From Chara braunii (taxonomy: Eukaryota > Streptophyta > Charophyceae > Charales > Characeae), in assembly GCA_003427395.1 (NCBI GenBank), contig BFEA01000242.1, positions 754,573 to 779,042 of the forward strand: a DNA stretch of 24,470 nt. Reading direction: 5' to 3'. Position 1 is the stretch's first letter. Each line of letters starts with the position of its first letter. The notes beneath the pieces were generated by a model, which saw only the letters and a program-made list of their open reading frames with translations, made no database searches and was not told the DNA's origin. Positions 16,721 through 24,470 of the stretch are shown piece after piece. Made by a program: the position numbers and the translations under genes.

Positions 16721-18304
16721 AGGTTTAACGATTGATATGGTTATTGGCACGTATTGCAATGTTAATGGATGAGTTACACTTATGACAGGGAGAGGGACGT
16801 ATGTGATGTCTCACAACCTTATGTCTAAGCTACTAAAACAATTTCTTTAGCGCAACCGTTGTCGGGCCCACCCTCCAATTTATTTGGAGTTTGGGAAAAT
16901 TGCCTGTTTTTTTTATTTTTTTAATACTGATCGAAATATTAATATTTAAACAAAAATGGGGGGAGGGGGAGGAACTAGGCTTTGTACCACCTGGGTTTTG
17001 GGTGGTCAGCCCGTGCAAGGACGAGGGAAGGTCCCAGCAAAAAAAAAAAGAAAAAAAAATAAAAACCTCGAAAGAAAACTATGTTATGCAGCAAACTAAA
17101 CTGAAAAACTTTTGCTTTAGTGTCAAATGAAATTCTTCACCAAATTTAAAATAAAAAAATAAAATTTTAATATAATTTTTATTATTATTATTATTATTTT
17201 TTTGCCCGGTCGGGCAAGTAACCCTGGGCCACTTTGATAACCCAGGAAAGAAAAGGCGAAAAAACAAACGAAATTAGAAAAAGAAATAGGGGAGGGAAAA
17301 TTATACAGGACCGCGGTTAAAAACAAAACGGACGCTAAGGGGTGGAAAATGAATTGTGGAACCTTTCTCCTGAAGGTTATTATACGGGACCGCGGTTAAA
17401 AAAAAAAAAAAAAAAAACGAATTGAAGGGGGTAACTTTAGGCTTGTCCAATGTGCTGTGTGGTTAAGTGCTTACTAATTTGATCTGTTTGAGGGGAGTAG
17501 GGTTTGAAAATTTTCAACCCGAACTCTACCTACGGAGGATATCTTTTAGCTTCGGTACGTCATTACCTCTTGTTTCTTTGGTGGACAACATATAGACGGA
17601 ATTTAAAAATAAGAAAAAAGAAAGAATAAAGCAAAAGAAAAAACGGAAAGGGAAAACTGGAAAAGCAATTCATTTTGATATATGGGTATTTTTCTCAAAC
17701 CGGATATGATGTTCGGTGCTTTAATTTTACCTTTTTTGCATGTGTGCGTGTGAAGGGTTTTGTACATATGTGCCTTCCATGACAAACATTATCTGTCAGG
17801 CAGGGTTTCGGTATGAAGATCAGCACATCGAGAGACCCTCTAGCAGGATAGGATACCTAATGACAATATATGCACCTTGACAAGGTGTAGCCGAAATGTT
17901 TCATACGCTTGGTGGAACTCCCTGTAGGCGCGAGACAAACACATCCGTTCGCGGAATGTCGAAAAAAACTATGCCAGAGCATCTATGCCTCCAATGCAGT
18001 TGCGGTATGACCCAGAATAAACACAAACTAACAGCACAAGCAGACACAGAAGAAAGGAAGGAAGGTAAGATAATGAAGTAAAAGGGCAGGGAGGCAACGC
18101 ATGTTGGATAATAAGCCACAACATGTCACATAGATAGGACGGTACATAAGGCAAAAGCAAAAATGTTGATACAAATCATAGGATGGAGGGCACGGGGGTG
18201 TAGAAGGGTAGATGATAGGTAAGCACATAAGGCAGCGAAATGACATTTACCAAAAAATTGAAAAAAATACAAATTGATGATGATAGATTGCTTCTCCAAG
18301 TGGC
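16721..18304. other. spacer between composite elements; no recognised gene
   Basis: Contains A runs (17040-17060, 17398-17417), T/A-rich DNA (17130-17205), a GCCCGGTCGGGC palindrome at 17203, and a near-identical direct repeat TTATAC(A/G)GGACCGCGGTTAA at 17301 and 17380. The second copy runs into a poly-A stretch, so the pair may mark a retroposon end. Short open frames throughout lack support. Confidence 0.5.
17301..17418. repeat. direct repeat pair ending in poly-A
   Basis: TTATACAGGACCGCGGTTAA (17301) and TTATACGGGACCGCGGTTAA (17380) differ at one base and are 79 bases apart. The second runs directly into about 20 A residues. This may be a target-site duplication or a small tandem duplication. 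Confidence 0.75.
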
Positions 18305-18309
18305 ACCTA

Positions 18310-18515
18310 CTTAACAGGAGGTTGAACCCTCGACAATTTTTGGAATTTCCTTAGTGATGTTATCAATCATGAAACCTTTAACCATTGTTGCAGGTAGATT
18401 ATGCACAAGTATAACGTAGCAGTGGACAATAACCTCAATGAAGCATCAGACAATGCTGCCATAGCAACTCAACTGCACAACATTGAAGCAACACAATTGC
18501 ACAACATCAAAATTA
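18310..18515 (-). repeat. dispersed repeat, copy 2, with tRNA-like promoter boxes on the minus strand
   Basis: On the minus strand, CAACAATGGTTAAAGG (about 18378-18393) resembles a type II tRNA A box, and GTCGAGGGTTCAACCTCC (about 18320-18337) carries a B box about 60 bases later, as in serine or leucine tRNAs. The plus-strand sequence 18321-18490 aligns with 8222-8360 through ATCATGAAAC, CATTGTTG, CGTAGCAG, ATAACC, GAAGCATCAGACAA and GCAACTCAACTGC. The tRNA-like part indicates a retroposon. The repeat ends against the left block of element B. Confidence 0.5.
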
Positions 18516-18849
18516 CCACAAGACTCTGTATGGAGTCTGCCCACCGATTGTGGGAGCTCTGCCGGAACCTAGGCGAGGTTTTGGAGGCAGGGAACTGACA
18601 GGTATACCTTTCTCTATCTGTATGACCCCCACTATACCTCTGTCTGACTACTTCCCTTTAGTTTAATTGATGTATGTTTCTGTTTCCCCTATGATTTTGC
18701 TTTCGTTCAGGATTAATAAGACTGAGTGGAAAGAATATGTGTGGAAAACTTAAGTTTCTATTTATTCTGACTGGAAGCAGACTAAGGGATGAACTGGGGA
18801 GAATGGGAGGAAGGCAGACTGCATGCGCTTGATCGGGTCAACCAAAGAC

Positions 18850-19560
18850 CGGACATTGTTTCTAAGCTGAACGGCACAGGGCTAAATGGTGAGGGCTATG
18901 TTTTGTTTGGCTGTTTTCTGAACGGTCTGACATTGTTTCTAAGTTGAATGGTCTAGTTGCCGTGTATATTTGACTGTTTTCTGAAAGGGTCAGACATTGT
19001 TTCTAAGTTGAATGGTCTGACAGTTATGTTTATTTCTCGGGGTTTGTCTGATTTAAGGGTTTAAGTTCCTGTTTCATTCTGAGGGATTGTTTTTAAGCTG
19101 AATGTTTTAGCCTGAAGACCACGCACATAAAATTAAACTGAGTATAACAGAAAGTACATTACTTATATTTTCAGGTGAACCAGCAGTTGGACATTGTTTC
19201 TAAGCTGAATGGTCCAACGATAAGCCATATCACTGAGAAAAGAAAGGAAAGTACTAAATATAATTGGAGTTTGATTAAAGGGTTTAAGTTCCTGTTTCAT
19301 TCTGAGGGAGGATTTCTGGTTTAAGGCTAAGCATTGTTTCTCAGTTGAATGGTTTAGCCTGAAGACCACATACAAAAAATTAAACTAAGTACAACAAAAA
19401 ATACATTAGTTATATTTGCATGTGAACCAGCAGTTTGACATTGTTTCTAAGCTGAATGGTCCAACGCTAAGCCATGTCACTAAGAAAAGAAAGGAAAATA
19501 CTAAATATATTTGGAACTAATTTGGGCAAGTTTAGCATTGTTTCTAAGTTGAATTGCTCA
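18850..19560 (+). repeat. interspersed motif array 1 in element B
   Basis: ACATTGTTTCTAAGTTGAAT followed by GGTCTGA, with minor variants, occurs at about 18853, 18930, 18992, 19085, 19189, 19331, 19438 and 19534. The central TAAGTTGAATGGTC corresponds to TAAGTTGGGTGGTC in element A, so the two arrays are homologous although their flanks differ. A larger duplication of about 225-250 bases (GGTTTAAGTTCCTGTTTCAT to GAAAAGAAAGGAAA) is superimposed, with units near 19055-19265 and 19278-19510. Confidence 0.85.
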
Positions 19561-19860
19561 GTCCCCTCCCCATATTTTTATGTTCCTTTTTGAAAACAAA
19601 GTCATCTGAAAGATTCATGAACTATCTATGTGGATTTTTACTTGGGGATGATGAAAGTACTTACGCCTTGTGGTTTGGTCATGCATGTGGCTGAGTGAGA
19701 TTACTACTTGGTCTGAGTTTCAGTTTGATAGATAGTTACTTTAGATGTTCGTCACGTGCTAGAACCATATGAATTAGTCTCAATTTTTGCATTTTCTTAG
19801 CTAAGTTTTTTCACTTCGATCAATTTTTGCATTTTCTAAAAACTTTTATTATACTTGGTA

Positions 19861-20405
19861 TTGTATAAATCTTGGTAAGTCATTTTCTCGACGGGAATCG
19901 CTACTGAAGTTTTTACAAAACCAAGGATTTAGTCAGAAAGAGTCCAATTTTTCTGACTTTTTGACTTAGTAAAAACATATGAAAAACCTCATTTTTCTAA
20001 AGGGAGTGCTGCCCAAATTTTTGCCAATCCAGGTAGTTAGACAAAATTGGACCTTGAAAAGTCAAAGTCACTTCAGATTTTTAATTTAGTTTTGTATAAA
20101 TTTTAGAATAAGCACTTTCTCCACAGGAAGCGTTGCCGAAATTTCTACAAATTTAAGAGATCAGTGAAACTTTCGTCTTGAAGTCGAACTCAAGTCTAGC
20201 TTCCGAGTTCTTATCAGACTTAGTATAAATTTGGGAAATCTACCTTTCTAAAGAAGATGTTGCGCAAATTTTTACTAATTTAGAAAGTTAGACAAAATTT
20301 TGACTTTCCCGAATTAAGGTTTGGTTTTTGTTTTCATATTTGAGTTATTATAAATTCTAGAAAAACATTTTTTCTACGGGAAGCATTGCCGAAAATTTTT
20401 TAGTT
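19861..20405 (+). repeat. array 2 in element B (five units)
   Basis: Units start near 19861, 19975, 20092, 20222 and 20346, a period of about 115-130 bases. Each reads TATAAATTTT, a pyrimidine word such as CTTTCT, a 3-5 base loop, GGAAGCGTTGCCGAAATTT with variants, then ACNAATTT. Linkers contain TCAGACAAAATT and TTGACTT words. In most units the pyrimidine word can pair with the following GGAAG. Confidence 0.8.
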
Positions 20406-21010
20406 TAGGGGAGTTACATTATATTGTGACAGGTGACAATTCTGACAATCCATTCTGTATAGAAGAGATTCTACCAAAGGTCTACCTTTTTGTTAGATAC
20501 TGACTTAGGGGTGCAATCAGGATTAGTTAAATAAAATGATTCTTGGTGAAATTGTGATATGGAGATTACCCTTGATTTGGACTCATAAATTTAGCTTGGG
20601 GATTTGTCTGTCTTGTGTTACAGGTCCTCTTGAACATTTGATTCGAAGCCAGAACTAGATTTAGCTTGATCCTATAAGGATTACCTTCTATTATCACTGG
20701 TAACAGGTCGGTTGCCGATTCGTCGGTCTATGACTCAATTCCAACTCACCCTCGATACTCAACCTAAAAGGGCTAGCCCTGGAAATTTTTATTGTTTTAT
20801 TAAGGTTTTCACCCGGATTTTTATTGAATGGTCATTTTACAAAGGTGCTAAGTATTTAATTATGGAAGGTTGGACAAAGGTTGGGGTTTGCATGGGTAAG
20901 GCGAGGGTATGAGTATAGAGATTGGTTGAGGTCGACTCTGTGTAATGTGTGAAATTTTGGTTGATTCTTTGATGTGATTGTAGGTATGTTCTGTGGTTCG
21001 GATTTTGAAT

Positions 21011-21273
21011 TTGACTGCGTGCGATCACACATGTATATATGGCTATTAGGAGTCTCAATGTGATCGTAAGAAGTGATCGTCATATACTTATCACCCTTTT
21101 ACATATATGTATGTATGTACTTATATTGGGTGTTCGCGTGGCTTGAAAGGCCTTTGCTTAAAGGTTTAATTGGGGTTGAGATTGGAAAAAGGAAAGAAAA
21201 TCCTTCTTTTTTGTGGTATGCTTTTTAGTGATTTCTTAGTTGCGCGTTGGTCCTGCGCCTGGATTCAAGGTTC
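21011..21273. other. no recognised gene
   Basis: AT-rich at the left, with ATGTATGT repeats near 21105, then ordinary DNA. It marks the transition from element B to the hairpin-dense segment. Confidence 0.4.
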
Positions 21274-22160
21274 TTGTCGAGGACATTCCAAGTCCAAAAC
21301 TCTGCATGGAAGGGATTTCCCCCCATGCAGAGCTTATTTGACCTGCCTGTCGAGACATTCAACTAAAGGTTGGAGGTGTCTTGGAGGCCGCACGGCTATT
21401 CCTTCAGCCGTGCAATATCGTGAAGGTATAGACTCTCACGATACTTCACACTTGAGTGTCATAAGCGGTACTCGGATCCACAAATGACCGTTTGATTATG
21501 GGCACTACAGAGTACGCCATCATTGCGACTGCTTGCGTATTCATGCATTGCTAGTCGATATGGGAAGACCTTGCACCCGCGCAGTTTTATACAAAGTCTC
21601 GCGTGCGACGCCTATCCGATTTCCGCAGCATAGAGTTATGGGATGGCTACTAAGGAACCAGGGAGTGTTGTCGCATTGTTTGTTCTGTGTCGTTCTGTAT
21701 ATATATGTATATGTGCGTGCGTGTTTTTTTTTATTTTTATGTTCTTTAGAGTGGAGTACGCGTAGATACGTGGGATACGTCCTAGTCGACCGGCGACGAG
21801 TCGCGTTTGGGACCTCAGCCTCCCAAAATGTCGGTTTTTGTGCGGGTTCGATAGAGGCGTAAAACCACACGTACCCTCTATGCTACAGCGTACGAGAAAC
21901 GTCCTCGGGTGATCTACCTCTGTGATTGCATCTGATCAACTTTCATACTGTGGACTGGTAGCTCGGCGGGGATACGCTCACCGAAGGGAGGTGACACCTC
22001 CCACAAGGTGGAGGTAAGTTGTGCCTCGTGTAGACCCTATCCTGTCGTAGGGGATTATGAGAGGTATGGTTGACACACTCAATCGAAGAAGCTTGCTGAA
22101 GCTCCATGTGTATTCGCGACGAGGATTAAGACAAACTCCTGCGTGACGCGGCCAGGAGGG
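21274..22160. other. hairpin-dense segment of unknown nature
   Basis: Perfect short inverted repeats occur in close succession: CTCTGCATGG/CCATGCAGAG (21300-21332, 10 bp), GCACGGCT/AGCCGTGC (21390-21413, 8 bp), TATCGTGA/TCACGATA (21416-21443, 8 bp), GGGAGGTG/CACCTCCC (21986-22002, 8 bp with a single unpaired base) and CTCCTG/CAGGAG (22136-22158). A direct repeat TGTCGAG(G)ACATTC flanks the first hairpin (21276 and 21348). The GC content is near balanced against AT-rich flanks. Overlapping frames exist on both strands (e.g. 21533-21870), which is common in inverted-repeat DNA, and no protein is recognised. Confidence 0.6.
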
Positions 22161-22253
22161 TTCCGCCCCGTTTTGTGTGGTGTCGGACCGAAGCGCTCGA
22201 TACCACGACTCAAAAGTATAATCCTCAAACAAACATTGTGCCTCGATTTCAAC

Positions 22254-22293
22254 GTTTGACCTTGACATGAATGAAAGTTTTGACCTTGACATT
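22254..22293. repeat. short direct repeat at the edge of the AT-rich region
   Basis: GTTTGACCTTGACAT occurs at 22254 and, with one extra T, at 22277. The composition changes to AT-rich immediately afterwards. Confidence 0.85.
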
Positions 22294-23215
22294 TATGAAT
22301 ACCACCTCGAAAAATGAATTATCTATTAACAATGTAAAAATTCACGGATTTTTTTTTTTTTTAAGCTTAACCTATTGCAAAGAAATTTCATGTGTGAAAG
22401 AGAGTGTACAATGATTATTTCATTGTTTGTTTATTGCTTTCTTAAAGATGACCCAATTCAAATTGTTTGTTTTTATTTGCAATAACAAAAGTACGATAAT
22501 TGAATACCTTACGTGATACTAAACTTTCGTTGCACATTCGAAAACTTAACACTTCAAAAAAAAAACACTGCACAAAAAATAGTATTCTTAGTTGCTAACC
22601 ATTTTGTGAATCATTAATAAGTCGAATACGTTGCATGGGAGATCAGCAATAAACGTTGTGTTAACAAACTTAACAACGTTTGATAATGCATACTTAGAGT
22701 GAAGAAATATATATGCTTATAAGAGCAAATATAACTTCTGTATATTTTTTACATTACTACACTAATTAAAACTTTCACACTTTAAAAACAAACGAATATA
22801 AGATTGTTATATTTGACGTTAATCAAAGTTAAATAAAAACCTTTAATGTTTTGATAGTATAACAAGAAAATCCTTCAATATATATTTAACATTCGGAATA
22901 CCAACCTCATAATAAAAAACTAAAGTAAAAATATTATTTTATGTTTTCCTTGTATTTTTAACGTATAAAATAAAGTTTATAAATTGTGCAAGATATAATC
23001 CATAGAAAATATAGGAAATAAGACCATCTTATAAATGTTTTCGTCAACACTAACTCATCGGTTTTCGTACCATCATTTTAAATCATTATTATAAATCTTT
23101 AACTTTGTGAGGTAAATGCATCGTTGATGAATAAAGGTTTAGGAAAGGTTTAAAAACACAATTTTTGTGAAGGTTTTGATTATGTTAATAAAAAATGTTT
23201 TTACCTATGATGTTT
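22294..23215. other. AT-rich gene-free stretch
   Basis: A and T dominate for over 900 bases with few runs longer than ten and no periodic repeat that I can see. No open frame of note is present on either strand. It may be old transposon sequence, a matrix-attachment-like region or simply AT-rich intergenic DNA. Confidence 0.6.
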
Positions 23216-23222
23216 TTTTTAG

Positions 23223-23260
23223 CCGCTCGGGTACCAAACTTATGTCGGGTACCCGCCTAA
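23223..23260. repeat. GGGTACC palindrome pair
   Basis: CTCGGGTACC and CGGGTACCCG lie about 20 bases apart in an otherwise AT-rich setting. Each is itself largely palindromic and they are complementary to each other. Confidence 0.75.
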
Positions 23261-23579
23261 GGAGAATTTTGAAAAGCCTCAAAGTAAAAAAAAATAAAAA
23301 ATAAAGTAAATAAATAAGTATTAAAAAATACACAAAATAAATATATTATGTAAAATTGCAATACAAACGACTTTTGCCTCTTGAGGATGAGTTTACAATT
23401 TCTCACGGAATCGGAGATAAGAAAAAAAAACAAAATCAAACTAAAGCACCCTCCTTAAAACCAATTCATCGATGTTTATACCGTTCAAAATTAAGTTATA
23501 CCCCTCTTCCCACCCCTCATAAACTATTTCGCAGAAAATAAAATAAGCCCGGATTTGGGGTCCTTTGAAAGGACGCAGA

Positions 23580-23607
<28 letters not shown>
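23580..23607. repeat. AT microsatellite
   Basis: Fourteen alternating AT units, followed at 23618 by GC-rich palindromes. Confidence 0.95.
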
Positions 23608-23610
<3 letters not shown>

Positions 23611-23619
23611 GGGTTGTCA

Positions 23620-23679
23620 GGCCGAACGTACGGAGGTCCCTAAGCTGACCCGCGAACGTTCGGGTGTGCAGCTCCCCGT
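23620..23679. repeat. cluster of GC-rich palindromes
   Basis: CGAACGTACGG, CGAACGTTCG (perfect 10-base palindrome) and CCCCGTACGGGG (perfect 12-base palindrome) lie within 60 bases. They are isolated GC islands in AT-rich DNA. Confidence 0.8.
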
Positions 23680-23754
23680 ACGGGGCCCAAACTTGAAGGT
23701 GTTTGGACCCCGCAAAAGAATACTTTGACACCTAAATATTATTATCAGATTCTG

Positions 23755-24095
23755 AATTTTATTTTGTGAGTTCTATTTGATGTAAGGTATGTCCCTCTTA
23801 AGTTTTAAGCCATTTTGTCGAGCCTAACAAAAATGAAAAATCCTCAAAGATGGTGGTGTCAAGACTTGCTTGCCCACTCACTAATTTGTTTTTTTTTTCT
23901 TTTCATATTTTGTTTTTCCTTTATTTTGGGCATGAAAAAAAAATAATATTTTTTCAAACTTTATTTGTAGATTTTCTATTATGTAAGATATGCATATATA
24001 AATTTTCATAGCATTTGTCAAAGCTAAAAAAAAATGAAAAATCGCAAAGATGGCGGTGTAAAAAACGTGCTCGCCCACTCAATAATTTCATTATC
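23755..24095. repeat. tandem duplication, period about 200 bases
   Basis: The segment 23755-23895 matches 23948-24095: TTTATTTGTAG-like start, TTCTATT, ATGTAAG, TATG, AAATGAAAAATC, CAAAGATGGTGGTGT and GCCCACTCA. The anchor GATGG is at 23849 and 24049. Several substitutions and T/A run differences show that it is not recent. Confidence 0.85.
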
Positions 24096-24145
24096 GTTTT
24101 ATTTTTTGTAATTTTTATTTATTATTATTCAATGTTACCAATCGT

Positions 24146-24210
24146 CCGATGGCCGGACGTCTCCCCCAACCGTCCGGTAGGGGGGTTGTCCGGGATCCCG
24201 GACAATCACG
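24146..24210. repeat. CCGGAC palindrome cluster with a perfect 20-base palindrome
   Basis: TTGTCCGGGATCCCGGACAA (24186-24205) is a perfect palindrome. GTCCGATGGCCGGAC at 24146 and AACCGTCCGGTAGG at 24169 lie just upstream. The cluster resembles the CCGGA-type repeats at 13725. Confidence 0.85.
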
Positions 24211-24326
24211 TTTTGGCATTTAAAAAAAAAAAATAGAAAAAAAATAAAACAGTGTTGCGCATGCTATAGAGAACCCCCATAAAAAAATTAAATTTTTTTT
24301 TAGCATTTGGTGATAGGGTGCTATTT

Positions 24327-24371
24327 GGGGTCGGAGGGGGGTACGAGGGGTTTTAGTGGGGATAGGAGGGG
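24327..24371 (+). repeat. G-quadruplex candidate
   Basis: Five runs of at least four G (24327, 24336, 24347, 24358, 24368) occur within 45 bases with short loops. This satisfies the usual four-run quadruplex pattern on the plus strand. No gene adjoins it. Confidence 0.7.
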
Positions 24372-24470
24372 TATAGATGACGATTAGAAACTTCGAAGAT
24401 TTTTATCTGTTTTTCTACTGACTCAAATGAGCGAAAATTTTGGTGGCATACACCTTGTGCAAGGTAGTAG

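Larger units (their letters stand above)
18515..21010 (+). repeat. composite non-coding element, copy B
   Basis: Same order as copy A: a conserved block at 18538-18603 (about five-sixths identical by eye to 14149-14215), GGAAAGAATATGTGTGGAAA at 18729, TAAGTTG-core array (18850-19560), five units of array 2 (19861-20405), TAACAGGTCGGTT at 20701 and GGTTGGGGTTTGCATGGGTA at 20879. The offset between the copies stays between about 4246 and 4389 bases, so internal lengths have changed little. The 65-codon frame at 18401-18598 crosses the left block but is not conserved in A. Confidence 0.75.

Noticed and set aside
14120-21010. Elements A and B as the two LTRs of one retrotransposon
   Set aside because: The DNA between them (about 1.8 kb) has no gag or pol frame, no primer-binding site was seen, and the copies are very diverged. 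A solo-LTR or independent-insertion origin is still possible.
24405-24445. CTGA..CGAAA pattern suggesting a hammerhead ribozyme
   Set aside because: The conserved CTGANGA core is not satisfied (CTGACTC), and no stem I or III is found.

Overview
This is eukaryotic nuclear DNA, probably from a green plant of the streptophyte lineage with a large, repeat-rich genome. The evidence is a U6 snRNA-like sequence with a plant-like 5' stem-loop, many long microsatellites, tRNA-derived SINE-like elements, and a nuclear-embedded fragment of plant-type mitochondrial DNA carrying both group II and group I intron pieces. A charophyte alga or an early land plant would fit, but the species cannot be settled from the sequence. 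I find no convincing intact protein-coding gene. The longer open frames fall in low-complexity tracts (poly-Glu, Ser/Pro, His-Thr or Cys-Val dipeptides) or look like chance.

Layout, left half. 1-1250 holds a GT/GA microsatellite, a decayed U6 copy, a tRNA-headed SINE and a better-preserved U6 copy. 1250-3020 is mostly featureless apart from microsatellites at 2253-2500. 3025-4720 is a degenerate tandem-repeat field whose longer unit often ends in a splice-donor-like CAGGTGAGT. 4769-5482 is a mitochondrial insertion (NUMT): two tandem copies of a nad7 exon fragment, a group II intron end (domains V and VI), a short cox1 exon and the start of a group I intron core. 5840-6350 is crowded with tRNA-derived fragments. 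6540-8060 is microsatellite and purine-rich low-complexity DNA. 8222-8700 is GCA-rich and its start is shared with 18321-18515. 9830-10140 and 12306-12400 carry one dispersed, partly inverted repeat family. 11190-11600 has another SINE, a third very diverged U6-like copy and a tRNA-Ser-like piece. 12745-13440 is a foldback bounded by AATC/GATT repeats around a 0.4 kb purine tract.

Layout, right half. The most striking structure is a pair of diverged copies, same orientation, of an approximately 2.5 kb non-coding composite element (A, about 14120-16720; B, about 18515-21010). Both show the same order: a conserved 66-base block, a field of short motifs with core TAAGTTG..TGGTC, a second array of about 120-base units with a small hairpin and a GAAGTGYTGCCGAAATTT core, an identical 13-base TAACAGGTCGGTT, and a G-rich end block. 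I do not recognise this element. Beyond it lie a hairpin-dense GC-balanced segment (21274-22160), an AT-rich stretch (22270-23215), CCGGA-type palindromes, a 200-base tandem duplication and a G-quadruplex candidate near the right edge.

The window reads as accessory or intergenic repeat DNA. Its recognisable parts arrived by retrotransposition (SINEs, U6 copies) and organelle DNA transfer. Nothing indicates a cooperating set of protein genes.
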